The position numbers were made by a program, and so were the translations under genes. Source: JBDTVS01 sp040007095 (GTDB taxonomy: Bacteria > Acidobacteriota > Vicinamibacteria > Vicinamibacterales > CAVVIG01). Taken from it: a DNA stretch of 64,000 nucleotides. The stretch spans positions 1 through 64,000 of the forward strand of contig JBDTVS010000045.1 of NCBI GenBank assembly GCA_040007095.1, written 5' to 3'. The notes under the pieces were generated by a model that ran no database searches, was not told the DNA's origin, and saw nothing but the letters and a program-made list of their open reading frames with translations. The first letter of the stretch is position 1. The number at the start of each line of letters is the position of its first letter. Shown one piece after another: positions 52,346 to 61,417 of the stretch.

Positions 52346-53458
52346 ATGGCCGACCTGCGAAGTCTCCGAATCGTGATCGCCGGCGGCGGTACTGGAGGAC
52401 ACCTGTATCCGGGGATCGCCGTGGCACGAGAATGGCTGTCGCGCATGCCGGGCGCGCACATCTCGTTTGCCGGGACGGCGGGCGGCATCGAGGCACGCGT
52501 CGTGCCGCTCGAGGGATTCGCGCTCGATTCGATACGAAGCAGCGGACTGAAAGGCAAGTCGATAGCGGCGCAACTGCGCGGGGCGGCCCGCCTGCTGCCC
52601 AGCCTGGTGGACGCGTGGCGGATCGTTTCACGGCGGCGTCCGCATCTGGTGATCGGCGTCGGCGGCTACAGCTCCGGTCCGGTGGTGCTCATCGCCGCGC
52701 TGCGGCGCGTGCCGACGATGCTGCTCGAGCAGAATGCAACCCCTGGCTTGACGAACCGCCTGCTTGCCCCATTCGTTCAAGCGGCCGCGGTAACGTTCGA
52801 ATCGACACGATCGCTGTTCGGCTCGAAAGCGTTCGTCAGCGGCAATCCGGTTCGACCGGAATTCTTGAAGGCGGCCGAGCCCAAGACGGAGTCTCCCGCC
52901 GATGACGGCAGCCCGCTGGTCCGGGTGCTCGTCTTTGGCGGATCTTTAGGCGCCCATGCCATCAATCTGGCCATGGTGGAGGCAGCACCGGAGTTGGCGA
53001 CACGCGGTTCCCGTCTTCGTCTCACGCACCAGACGGGGCCACGAGATGTCGCGATGGTTCGTGCCGCCTACCAGCAGGCGGGGTTGGTGGCCGACGTCGA
53101 GTCGTTTTACGACGATATGGGTGAAAAAATTTGCGGCGCCGACGTGATCGTCTGCCGCGCGGGCGCCACCACGCTCGCGGAACTGACCGCGGCCGGGAGG
53201 GCGGCGATTCTCGTGCCGCTGCCGACGGCGACCGACGATCACCAGCGCAGGAACGCCGAAGCGCTGGCTGCCTCGGGCGCGGCCGAGGTGCTGCTGCAAT
53301 CGGCGCTGACCGGGCGTACGGTCACGCAGCGGATCATGGCGCTGGCCGACGATCGGCACGCGCGGACGCGGATGGCGGCGGCGGCGCGGGCGTTGGCGCG
53401 GCCGGATGCGGCTCGGGTCATCGTCGATCGAGCGTTGCAGCTGGTGGACGGGCCGTAG
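52346..53458 (+). CDS. murG: Lipid II synthase MurG
   Basis: 370 residues, GT-B fold. It adds GlcNAc from UDP-GlcNAc to lipid I on the inner membrane. VIAGGGTGGHLYPGIAVA at 10-27 is the first G-loop, GVGGYSSGPVVLIA near 104 the second, EQNATPGLTNRLL near 129, and VCRAGATTLAELTAAGRAAI near 268-287 the donor site. A 75-nt gap with a GNRA hairpin separates it from ftsW. Confidence 0.95.
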   Translation: MADLRSLRIVIAGGGTGGHLYPGIAVAREWLSRMPGAHISFAGTAGGIEARVVPLEGFALDSIRSSGLKGKSIAAQLRGAARLLPSLVDAWRIVSRRRPHLVIGVGGYSSGPVVLIAALRRVPTMLLEQNATPGLTNRLLAPFVQAAAVTFESTRSLFGSKAFVSGNPVRPEFLKAAEPKTESPADDGSPLVRVLVFGGSLGAHAINLAMVEAAPELATRGSRLRLTHQTGPRDVAMVRAAYQQAGLVADVESFYDDMGEKICGADVIVCRAGATTLAELTAAGRAAILVPLPTATDDHQRRNAEALAASGAAEVLLQSALTGRTVTQRIMALADDRHARTRMAAAARALARPDAARVIVDRALQLVDGP

Positions 53459-53532
53459 TGGCCGTAGTGATCTCTGCGGTTTCTGAACGTGGGTTCTTCA
53501 GCGGGTCCGGGCGCGGTACAGGGCGGCGCTCA

Positions 53533-53565
53533 GACCTGCCGATTGGCAGGTCCCAAGGACCTGCC
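53533..53565 (+). promoter_or_regulatory. Two mutually exclusive hairpins before murC
   Basis: Three segments overlap in pairing: A (53533-53540, GACCTGCC), B (53545-53553, GGCAGGTCC) and C (53557-53565, GGACCTGCC). A pairs perfectly with the first 8 bases of B, and B pairs perfectly over 9 bases with C. Only one stem can form at a time. The BC stem ends 15 nt before the murC GTG, close to its ribosome-binding region. Confidence 0.6.
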
Positions 53566-53580
53566 CGAGATGAGGCGGGC

Positions 53581-55014
53581 GTGCTCGGCAAAACGCGGAA
53601 GATCCATTTCATCGGGGTCGGCGGCATCGGCATGAGCGGCATTGCCGAGCTGCTGGCAAACCTCGGCTACGTCGTGAGCGGATCCGATGAAAGGCAGTCT
53701 TCGATCACGGAGCGTCTGGCGTCGCTCGGCATTGGCGTCACGCTCGGGCATCGCGCGGCCGCGGTGGGAGACAGTGACGTCGTGGTGGTGTCGTCGGCCG
53801 TGAAGCCGACCAATCCGGAAGTGGTCGAGGCGATGCGGCGCCAGATTCCGGTGATCCCGCGCGCCGAGATGCTCGCGGAATTGATGAGACTGCGCTTCAG
53901 CATTGCGGTGGCAGGGGCGCATGGCAAGACGACGACGACATCCATGGTGGCATTCATGCTCGAACGGGCGGGCCTCGACCCAACGGCGGTGATTGGGGGG
54001 CGGCTACGGGCGTTCGGAAGCAACGCGCGGCTCGGCCGTGGAGACCTGATGGTGGCCGAGGCCGATGAAAGCGACCGGTCGTTCCTGAAGCTGTTTCCGA
54101 CCATCGCCGTGGTGACCAACATCGACCACGAGCATCTCGAAAGCTACGGCGGCTTCGACGACCTGCGGCAGGCCTTCGTCGACTTCGCCAACAAAGTGCC
54201 GTTTTACGGTACGGTCATCGCGTGCGCCGACGATCCAAATCTGGCCGGCGTGATGCCGCGAATTACCCGCCGGATGACGACCTACGGCTTGAACGCCGGG
54301 TGCGATGTCACCGCCACCGACATCACGCTCAAGCCGCTCGGGGTAGAAGCAGTGATCAGGCGCCGCAGACAGCCGGCAGACGGAACCGAGTCCACTTCCC
54401 CGCTGACGACGCTCGGGCCGCTGGAGCTGCAGGTGCCGGGACGGCACAACCTGCAGAATGCGCTTGCGGCGGTCGCGGTGGGTCTCGAGCTCGACCTGCC
54501 GTTCGAACGAATCGTCGATGCGCTGCGAGCGTTCCGCGGCGTCGAGCGGCGGTTCGACGTACGCGGAGAACCGGACGGCATCCTGGTCATCGACGACTAC
54601 GGTCACCATCCGACCGAAATTGCCGCTGTGCTCGAGGCGGCGCGGGGCCTGAACCGCCGTCTGATCGTGGCGTTTCAACCGCACCGATTCACGCGAACGG
54701 CGGCGTTGATCGATGCCTTCGGTCCGTGTCTCGCCGCGGCTGACCACATCGTGCTCGCCGACATCTACGCGGCCGGTGAAGATCCGGTGGCGGGCATCAC
54801 GGTGGAGGTGTTGGCGGCGGCGATCCGCCGCACCGCGGCCGCGCCGCTCGACGTGGCCCTCAGCCTCGATGATGTGGTGGCGACGGTACTGCGCGTGTCA
54901 AGGCCAGGTGACGTGGTGCTGACGCTCGGCGCCGGTTCGATCAGCACGGTTCCCGATCGACTGATCGCCGCGATCACCCAACGGGCCGGCCACGCGAAAG
55001 GCGACGCGGCATGA
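53581..55014 (+). CDS. murC: UDP-MurNAc:L-alanine ligase MurC
   Basis: 477 residues from a GTG with GAGG upstream. IHFIGVGGIGMSGIAELL near 7-24 is the UDP-binding loop, VAGAHGKTTTTSM near 112 the ATP loop, NIDHEHLESYG near 180, and DDYGHHPTEIAAVL near 338 the C-domain motif. It starts the cytoplasmic pathway by adding L-alanine. The upstream frame in front of it is a shadow of murG. The stop overlaps ftsQ (ATGA). murB is not next to it. Confidence 0.95.
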   Translation: MLGKTRKIHFIGVGGIGMSGIAELLANLGYVVSGSDERQSSITERLASLGIGVTLGHRAAAVGDSDVVVVSSAVKPTNPEVVEAMRRQIPVIPRAEMLAELMRLRFSIAVAGAHGKTTTTSMVAFMLERAGLDPTAVIGGRLRAFGSNARLGRGDLMVAEADESDRSFLKLFPTIAVVTNIDHEHLESYGGFDDLRQAFVDFANKVPFYGTVIACADDPNLAGVMPRITRRMTTYGLNAGCDVTATDITLKPLGVEAVIRRRRQPADGTESTSPLTTLGPLELQVPGRHNLQNALAAVAVGLELDLPFERIVDALRAFRGVERRFDVRGEPDGILVIDDYGHHPTEIAAVLEAARGLNRRLIVAFQPHRFTRTAALIDAFGPCLAAADHIVLADIYAAGEDPVAGITVEVLAAAIRRTAAAPLDVALSLDDVVATVLRVSRPGDVVLTLGAGSISTVPDRLIAAITQRAGHAKGDAA

Positions 55015-55853
55015 GTACCGTCGCCGTTCGCTCCGACAAGCGCTTCCGCCGCTCGCACGTCAAGCCGGCGCACCGGCGGCATGGCCCGCGGAGCGTCGGA
55101 ATTCGAGCGCTTCGCTCGGTCGCGATTGCGGTCGCGGCTCTCTATGGCGCATACCGGGGGGTGACGGCCGTCGCTCAAGCCCGGGTTCTGCAGGTCGACC
55201 TGATCACGGTGCGAGGGAACGACCGGATCTCGACCGGCGAGGTCCTGGCGGTCCTCAACGGGTTGCGCGGACAGAATCTGCTCCGGGTCGATCTCGACAC
55301 CTGGCGTGTTCGTCTGATGTCGTCGCCGTGGGTCCGGGATGCCGCGTTGCGACGCTCGCTGCCCTCCACCATCGAGGTCGTCGTATCCGAGCGTCAACCG
55401 GTTGGAATCGGGCGCATCAAGGGGCAGTTGTATCTGGTCGACGGCCGCGGCGTGCTGATCGACGAATACGGGCCGCAGTACGCGGAGCTCGATCTTCCGA
55501 TCATCGACGGCCTGCCGGAGCCCGGCGACGGCGGTCGGACCGATGCCGTGCGGGTCGATCTCGCGGCACGGCTGATCGCCGCGATCAAAGGCAACCCGGA
55601 CATCGCGAGGCGGCTGTCGCAAATCGACGTGCGCGACGCGCACAACGCCGCGGTGATTCTCACGGGCGACTCAGAACTGATCCATCTCGGCGATCAACAG
55701 TTCCTGAGCCGGCTCCAATCGTATGTGGAGCTTGCGCCCACGCTGCGCGCCAAGGTCGCCGGCATCGATCTCGTGGACTTGCGGTTCGACGGGCGCGTGT
55801 ACGTGAAGCCTATTGGAAAATCGGCGAAGGGCGGCGCCCCATCGGCTCGATAG
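55011..55853 (+). CDS. ftsQ: Cell division protein FtsQ (DivIB)
   Basis: 280 residues. A basic N-terminus (to residue 33) precedes a membrane helix near 36-55 and a POTRA domain near 60-130 (VDLITVRGNDRISTGEVLAVL, NLLRVDLDTWRVRLMSSPWV). The beta domain follows (YLVDGRGVLIDEYG). FtsQ recruits FtsL/FtsB to the septum. It is coupled to murC by a 4-nt overlap. No ddl gene lies between murC and ftsQ. Confidence 0.88.
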   Translation: MSTVAVRSDKRFRRSHVKPAHRRHGPRSVGIRALRSVAIAVAALYGAYRGVTAVAQARVLQVDLITVRGNDRISTGEVLAVLNGLRGQNLLRVDLDTWRVRLMSSPWVRDAALRRSLPSTIEVVVSERQPVGIGRIKGQLYLVDGRGVLIDEYGPQYAELDLPIIDGLPEPGDGGRTDAVRVDLAARLIAAIKGNPDIARRLSQIDVRDAHNAAVILTGDSELIHLGDQQFLSRLQSYVELAPTLRAKVAGIDLVDLRFDGRVYVKPIGKSAKGGAPSAR

Positions 55854-55929
55854 CGGCTCGGTAGCGCGGCGGTAGCTCGCGGTGTTCAGGTGCGGTGGCC
55901 GGCTTCAACCGGCGCAATGCGGAGGCAGA

Positions 55930-57168
55930 GTGGCGCGAAAAGAGCGGTATCTGGTCGGGCTGGACGTCGGCACCTCGAAGGTGACCGCCGTCGTCGGCGA
56001 GATGCTCGACGCGGGCAGGCTCGATATCGTCGGCTTGGGGGTAGCCGAAGCCCGCGGCATTCGACGCGGTGTGGTCGTCAACCTCGATGCGGCCGTGGAC
56101 TCGATCAAGAAAGCGATCGAGGAAGCCGAACTGATGGCCGGGGTCGAGATCGACTCGGTCCATCTGGCGCTGTCCGGTCCGCACATCAAGGGCTTCAACA
56201 GCCGCGGCGTGATCGCGGTGGCCGGCAAGAACCGTGAGATCACGCGCGACGACGTACGAAGGGCGATCGATGCCGCGAAGGCCGTGTCGCTGCCAACCGG
56301 CCGGGAAATCCTTCACGTGCTGCCACAGGATTTCGTCGTCGATGAGCAGGACGGGATTGGCGCGCCGGTCGGCATGACCGGCGCGCGACTCGAGGTGAAC
56401 GTCCATATCGTCACCGGCAGCCAGAGTTCGACGCAGAACATCGTCGCGTGCGTGAACCGGGCGGGGGCCACCGTCGCGGAAACCGTGGTCGAGCAGTTGG
56501 CTGCCAGCGAGGCAGTGCTGACCGAGGACGAAAAAGAGCTGGGCGTGGCGCTCGTGGACATCGGCGGCGGCACGACGGACATCGCAATTTACGAGCGCGG
56601 CAGCCTCTGGCACACGGCGGTGATCGGCATCGGGGGCGATCACTTCACCAACGATATCGCCGTCGGCCTGCGGACACCGGTGCCCGACGCGGAGAGGGTC
56701 AAGCGCAAATGCGGCTGCGCGCTGTCGGGAATGGTCGACGAAGACGAGACGATGGAGGTGGCGAGCGTCGGCGGCCGCAAGCCGCGCGTGATGGCGCGCC
56801 GCATCCTGTCGGAGATTCTGCAGCCGCGGGCCGAAGAAATCTTCCACCTCGTTTGGGACGAGATCAGACGCGCCGGCTACGAGAAAAGCCTCAACTCCGG
56901 CATCACGCTCACCGGCGGCGGCTCCATTCTCGACGGCATGCCGGAGATCGCCGAGCAGATTTTCGACCTTCCCATCCGCCGTGGCTGCCCAACGGGCGTG
57001 GGCGGGCTGGCCGATCACGTCAATAGCCCAACGTTTGCGACGGGCGTCGGCCTGGTGCTCTATGCCTACCGCAATTTCGTGGGAGAAGCGGCGCGCGTGC
57101 CCGTGGGGGCAGGGGCATTCGGTCGCGTTGCCGGCCGCCTGCGCGGTCTCTTTAGAGAATTTTTCTGA
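55930..57168 (+). CDS. ftsA: Cell division protein FtsA
   Basis: 412 residues, actin fold. It anchors FtsZ to the membrane. YLVGLDVGTSKVTAVVGE at 7-24 is the first phosphate loop, VALVDIGGGTTDIAIYERG near 210 the second, and SGITLTGGGSILDGMPEIA near 325 the adenosine motif. The last residues, GRLRGLFREFF, form an amphipathic membrane-targeting helix. The start is a GTG with GGAGG 4 nt upstream. Confidence 0.95.
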   Translation: MARKERYLVGLDVGTSKVTAVVGEMLDAGRLDIVGLGVAEARGIRRGVVVNLDAAVDSIKKAIEEAELMAGVEIDSVHLALSGPHIKGFNSRGVIAVAGKNREITRDDVRRAIDAAKAVSLPTGREILHVLPQDFVVDEQDGIGAPVGMTGARLEVNVHIVTGSQSSTQNIVACVNRAGATVAETVVEQLAASEAVLTEDEKELGVALVDIGGGTTDIAIYERGSLWHTAVIGIGGDHFTNDIAVGLRTPVPDAERVKRKCGCALSGMVDEDETMEVASVGGRKPRVMARRILSEILQPRAEEIFHLVWDEIRRAGYEKSLNSGITLTGGGSILDGMPEIAEQIFDLPIRRGCPTGVGGLADHVNSPTFATGVGLVLYAYRNFVGEAARVPVGAGAFGRVAGRLRGLFREFF

Positions 57169-57183
57169 CAAGGAGCGACATTG

Positions 57184-58503
57184 ATGTCCAACCTGACCAG
57201 TTTTGATGACGACAACCTCGAAGCGCGGCGTCTGCGGCTGCGTTTGGATGAGGAAAATGTGTTGACGGCCCGGATCAAGGTGATCGGCGTCGGCGGCGGC
57301 GGCGGTAACGCCGTGAACGGCATGGTGGGATCGGGGCTCGAGGGTGTCGAGTTCATCGTCGCGAATACCGACCTGCAGGCGCTGCGAACGAATCTGGCAC
57401 CCACCAAGCTGCAAATCGGCAGCAAACTGACGAAAGGGCTCGGTGCGGGCGCCGACCCGAACATCGGCCGGTCCGCCGCACTTGAAGACACCGAGCGAAT
57501 CATTCAAGCGCTCGACGGCGCGGACATGGTTTTCGTCACCACCGGGCTTGGCGGCGGCACCGGCACCGGCGCGGCCCCCGTCATCGCCAGCCTGGCGTGC
57601 GAGCTCGGGGCGCTGACGATTGCGGTCGTCACCAAGCCGTTCAAGTTCGAAGGCAAGAAGCGGCAACTGCAGGCGGAGCGAGGACTCGAGGCACTGCGGG
57701 ACTCCGTCGATACGATCATCACGATTCCCAACGAGCGGCTCCTGTCGATCATCGACCGCACGACGCCGCTCATGGAGGCGTTCGCAACGGCGGACGAGGT
57801 GCTGCGGCAGGCGATTCAAGGCATTTCCGATCTCATCCTCGTGCCCGGCCTGATCAACCTCGATTTTGCCGACGTGCGAACCATCATGTCGGGAATGGGC
57901 CTCGCGATGATGGGCACTGGTGTCGCCGAAGGCCAGGACCGTGCCATCGAAGCCGCGCGGCGGGCGATCTCCAGCCCGCTGCTCGAGGGCGCGTCGGTGA
58001 ACGGTGCGCGCGGCGTCATCATCAATGTCACCGGCGGGCCGGATCTGTCGTTGATAGAAGTCAGCGAGGCGTCCTCGATCGTGCAGGAGGCCGCGGACGA
58101 AGACGCCAACATCATCTTTGGCGCCGTGATCGATCCTGTGCTCAAGGGCAAGGTGAAGATCACCGTCATCGCGACCGGTTTCAACCCGCACGAGAGCATG
58201 CGGACCGCCGGATCGGCCGCCCGGACACCGGTCGACATGACTCCGTATGGCGATCCGGCCAGGCTACGGGCCGAACCGGCGCCATCGACGCCGGCCGCGG
58301 GCCTCACGCTTCGGCGACAGGCGCCTGTTGCGCGGCGTCCCCTCGTGGAGATGCCGATTGCCGCCGCAGGCGGCGGAGTGCCACCGCAGGGCCAGGCCGT
58401 CACGCTGCCCCAGCATGCCGTGACCGATGAGGACGACTTCTCCGACACTGAGGACACCGCTACATTCGATGTCCCTGCCTTTCTGCGCCGCCAAGAAGGA
58501 TGA
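57184..58503 (+). CDS. ftsZ: Cell division GTPase FtsZ
   Basis: 439 residues, tubulin-like. It forms the Z-ring with GTP hydrolysis. IGVGGGGGNAVNGMV near 31, GLGGGTGTGAAPVIA near 120-134 (the tubulin signature) and NIDFAD-like NLDFADVRTIM near 223 are clear. A variable linker near 335-425 ends in VPAFLRRQEG, the conserved tail that binds FtsA. AAGGAG lies 8 nt before the ATG; a TTG one codon earlier is unlikely. It ends the dcw cluster. Confidence 0.97.
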   Translation: MSNLTSFDDDNLEARRLRLRLDEENVLTARIKVIGVGGGGGNAVNGMVGSGLEGVEFIVANTDLQALRTNLAPTKLQIGSKLTKGLGAGADPNIGRSAALEDTERIIQALDGADMVFVTTGLGGGTGTGAAPVIASLACELGALTIAVVTKPFKFEGKKRQLQAERGLEALRDSVDTIITIPNERLLSIIDRTTPLMEAFATADEVLRQAIQGISDLILVPGLINLDFADVRTIMSGMGLAMMGTGVAEGQDRAIEAARRAISSPLLEGASVNGARGVIINVTGGPDLSLIEVSEASSIVQEAADEDANIIFGAVIDPVLKGKVKITVIATGFNPHESMRTAGSAARTPVDMTPYGDPARLRAEPAPSTPAAGLTLRRQAPVARRPLVEMPIAAAGGGVPPQGQAVTLPQHAVTDEDDFSDTEDTATFDVPAFLRRQEG

Positions 58504-58694
58504 CCGTCTGCTGGGATGACAAAATCTGGAGAGCGGTCCCGTCGGTCGTCACGTCTGACGGTCTGGATGAGCTCTGCCTTGAGGATCGACCCTCACCACC
58601 GGGCGACGGTGGTAGAGTAAGTAAATCCACGGCACACGCGAACGCCGACGTCTGAGCAGCAAGGAGCGGACGGCCGGCCTCGGTCTCTCCAGCC

Positions 58695-60434
58695 ATGAAG
58701 TCCTGGTTACAGCGGGAACGCGCACTCGAGATCCTCTCCAAAGAGATCGGCTACGTCCGTAAGCCGCATGGGAACCGCCTGCGCGTCGCGCTGGCGTTCC
58801 CCAACAGCTACTGGGTCGGGATGTCGAACCTTGGTCTCCAGACCGTGTACCGGCTGTTCAATGCGCACGACGACATCGTGTGCGAGCGGTTTTTCCTGCC
58901 GCCAAAGCAGGAACTGGCGGAGCTCCTCGCGACGAGGGCGCCGCTGGTCACGCTGGAATCGCAAACACCTGTTGCCGACTTCGACGTCGTCGCGTTTTCC
59001 GTGTCCTTCGAATGGGACTACGTGAACGTGCTGACGCTGTTACGACTCGCCCAAATTCCACGGTACGCCGCCGAGCGCAATCACCACCATCCCCTCATCC
59101 TCATCGGCGGCGCGGTGACATTCGTCAACCCCGAACCGCTGGCCCCGTTCGCCGACGTCATCGCCGCCGGCGAGGGCGAATCGCTGGTTCCGGCGTTCCA
59201 ACGAGCGTATTCGGCGGCGACCGGCCGGCCGGAGCTCTTGCGTCTTCTAGCGCTCGAGCGCGGCTTCTACGTCCCGGCGTTCTACGAGCCCCAATACGCT
59301 GCCAACGGCACGCTCTCCGGTTTCATCGGTGCGCCCGGGGCGCCGGTGCCGGTGCGCAAGGCCGCGTTGCGAACGACAGAGGCGGTCGACCCTCCGGCGA
59401 CCGGGATCTTCACACCGGACACGGAATTCGGATCTCGGTTCCTCATCGAGGTGGTTCGCGGCTGCGCGAACCTGTGTCGATTCTGTTGGGCCGGCTACAA
59501 CTACTTGCCAGTCCGGCCGTTTCCGACCGATCGCATTCTCGCGCTTGCGGCCGCGGCGCGCGCGCATTCGAGCAAGGTGGGCCTGGTCTCGATTGCGCTC
59601 TGCGATCACCCCGACATCGAGCGGATTCTGACGCGCCTCAGCGAGATGGGGTACTCGATCAGCCCGGCGTCACTCCGTCTCGACGACCTCACCGGACCGA
59701 TCGTCCGCATCCTTCGCGAGAGCGGCGAGCGCACCATCACGATCGCTCCAGAAACCGGGTCCGACCGGCTTCGACGGGTGATCAACAAGACCGTGACCAA
59801 TGACGAGATCCTGGACCGCGCCGATCTCATCTTCTCGAGCGGAATCGAGAACCTGAAGCTGTATTACATGATCGGCCTCCCAACCGAGACCGACGACGAT
59901 CTGGTGGCGATTCGCGATCTGACGCTGCTGCTGCGCGAACGCATGATGAAATACGCGCGCAATCGAGGCACCGTCGGTCGGATCATCGGCAGCGTCAACC
60001 CACTGGTCCCCAAGCCCGGTACCGCTTACCAGTGGCTGCCGATGGAGGCCCCCCGCCTCGTCGAACAGAAGATCAAACGTCTGCGAAGCCTGACCGCCGA
60101 CCTCGACAACGTCTACTTCAATATCAAATCGGAGCGGCACTCCTACTACCAGGCGCTGCTGTCGCTTGGCGACCGCCGCGTGGCGCCGGCCATCGAAGCC
60201 GCGGAGCGCAACGGTCAGCAGTGGCGCGCCGCCGTGGACGAAACCGGCGTCGATGGCGATTTCTACATCTTTCGAGACCGATCGAACGACGCCGTACTTC
60301 CGTGGGACATCATCGACGGCGGCATGAAGACCGCGTTCTTCCGGGACGAGTTCGCCAAGAGTCTCCGGGAGGAGTGGACGATGCCGCCCAAGCGGCAGCA
60401 GGAAAACGCAAGATTGCTTCCGGTCATCCAGTAG
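58695..60434 (+). CDS. Radical SAM protein with B12-binding-like N-terminus (TIGR03960-like)
   Basis: 579 residues. The N-terminal 200 residues look like a cobalamin-binding-like domain (RVALAFPNSYWVGMSNLGLQ, then LILIGGAVTFVNPEPLAPFA). The radical SAM domain starts near 250 with CANLCRFCW, the CxxxCxxC cluster ligands at about 258, 262 and 265. LVSIALCDHPDIERIL and ITIAPETGSDRLRRVINK follow. The family is common but its reaction is not known to me; methylthiolation or rRNA/tRNA modification are guesses. The ATG has no close ribosome-binding site. Confidence 0.8.
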   Translation: MKSWLQRERALEILSKEIGYVRKPHGNRLRVALAFPNSYWVGMSNLGLQTVYRLFNAHDDIVCERFFLPPKQELAELLATRAPLVTLESQTPVADFDVVAFSVSFEWDYVNVLTLLRLAQIPRYAAERNHHHPLILIGGAVTFVNPEPLAPFADVIAAGEGESLVPAFQRAYSAATGRPELLRLLALERGFYVPAFYEPQYAANGTLSGFIGAPGAPVPVRKAALRTTEAVDPPATGIFTPDTEFGSRFLIEVVRGCANLCRFCWAGYNYLPVRPFPTDRILALAAAARAHSSKVGLVSIALCDHPDIERILTRLSEMGYSISPASLRLDDLTGPIVRILRESGERTITIAPETGSDRLRRVINKTVTNDEILDRADLIFSSGIENLKLYYMIGLPTETDDDLVAIRDLTLLLRERMMKYARNRGTVGRIIGSVNPLVPKPGTAYQWLPMEAPRLVEQKIKRLRSLTADLDNVYFNIKSERHSYYQALLSLGDRRVAPAIEAAERNGQQWRAAVDETGVDGDFYIFRDRSNDAVLPWDIIDGGMKTAFFRDEFAKSLREEWTMPPKRQQENARLLPVIQ

Positions 60435-60452
60435 ACCTCGTCCGCGCCGCTC

Positions 60453-60758
60453 TCAACTGGCGATCGCCGCTCCTTCCTCGTACTCCTGATACGCCTGCAG
60501 AATCAGATCGCGGATCTTGTTCTGGGCCGTCGTGTCCACGATGGGGCGCAGCAGCGCGAAAGTGCGACGCTCGCCATTGACGCTATATTGGCGCGCCGGG
60601 AACGTCACGTTGTGACCGCCGCCGGCACCCCGGCGTTCCCAGATCGAAAAACCGATAAGCTTCAGGCCCTCGAGCGGACCGTCACCGAAGTGCAACTCCG
60701 CGTCTGCCACCTTACCCGGAGGATTCCCTCTCTCGTTCGGCGTGATCTTGACTGTCAT
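60453..60758 (-). CDS. Small SpoVG-like protein
   Basis: 101 residues, with AAGGAG 7 nt before the ATG. The segment GHNVTFPARQYSVNGERRTF near 57-76, then RPIVDTTAQNKIRDLILQAYQEY near 79-101, resembles SpoVG in order and spacing (a proline with a basic patch, then PI...T..KI.D.IL..Y). SpoVG binds nucleic acid. The similarity is moderate and I judged it by eye. It is convergent with the radical SAM gene. Confidence 0.55.
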   Translation of the reverse strand: MTVKITPNERGNPPGKVADAELHFGDGPLEGLKLIGFSIWERRGAGGGHNVTFPARQYSVNGERRTFALLRPIVDTTAQNKIRDLILQAYQEYEEGAAIAS

Positions 60759-60985
60759 ACCTGGCTCCTTTCGCAGGCCGCCCGCGTCGGGCAGCTCATT
60801 CCGACGACGGGTCACCTATCAAGCCCCGGGCCGGAATCCGGCACTGGCGGCGTCGCCGCAAGCCACAGGCGAAAGGCGGTTTGGCGATGGAGCGCTTTCA
60901 CGAACCGCGCCGAGCCACAGGACACTCATCCGACCGCCAACCGCAGTTGCGGTGTGAGGGTCGGACATCGGCGCACGAAGCTCCG

Positions 60986-61384
60986 TCAGATCGCCGGCGG
61001 CGGTTCGCCCAGGATGATCACCTGGGCCATCGCAAGATCTGTGGAATGGGTGATGGTCAGCAGCGACGAGTGGCCGCCGATTGCCTCGAGGCGACGGCCG
61101 GCGCCACCGTGAAACCGCAGTTGCGGAGGACCGCCGTGGCGTACGACCTCGATATCGCGCCATAGCACGCCTCGCGAACGTCCGGTGCCGAGCGCCTTCA
61201 TTGCCGCCTCCTTGGCGGCGAAGCGGCCGGCGAAATTGATCGCCGGCGTCCGCCGCCGCATGCAGTACGCAATTTCACCGCTCGTGAAGATCCGGCGGCG
61301 GAACCGATCGCCGTAGCGTTCGAGCGTCGCCGCGATCCGACCGATGTCGGTCGCATCGAATCCAAGCCCTACAATGTTTGGCAT
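60986..61384 (-). CDS. acpS: Holo-[acyl-carrier-protein] synthase AcpS
   Basis: 132 residues. It transfers 4'-phosphopantetheine from CoA to apo-ACP. The magnesium-binding aspartate is in GLGFDATDIGRI near residues 6-17, and the second site is FAAKEAAMKALG near 56-67 with glutamate and lysine. The end, LAMAQVIILGE, is usual. The 227 nt between this gene and the SpoVG-like gene hold nothing I recognise. It diverges from pgeF by 33 nt. Confidence 0.9.
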   Translation of the reverse strand: MPNIVGLGFDATDIGRIAATLERYGDRFRRRIFTSGEIAYCMRRRTPAINFAGRFAAKEAAMKALGTGRSRGVLWRDIEVVRHGGPPQLRFHGGAGRRLEAIGGHSSLLTITHSTDLAMAQVIILGEPPPAI

Positions 61385-61417
61385 GATGAGTGGACGCGCG
61401 CCATGGCGCCATGAAAA

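Noticed and set aside
53533..53565. The murC hairpins as a rho-independent terminator
   Set aside because: Neither stem is followed by a U-run, and murC belongs to the same cluster with no promoter visible after it.
58595..58613. Intrinsic terminator after ftsZ
   Set aside because: ACCACCG and CGGTGGT form a 7-bp hairpin, but no T-run follows (the sequence continues AGAGTAAGTAAAT), so termination here is not supported.
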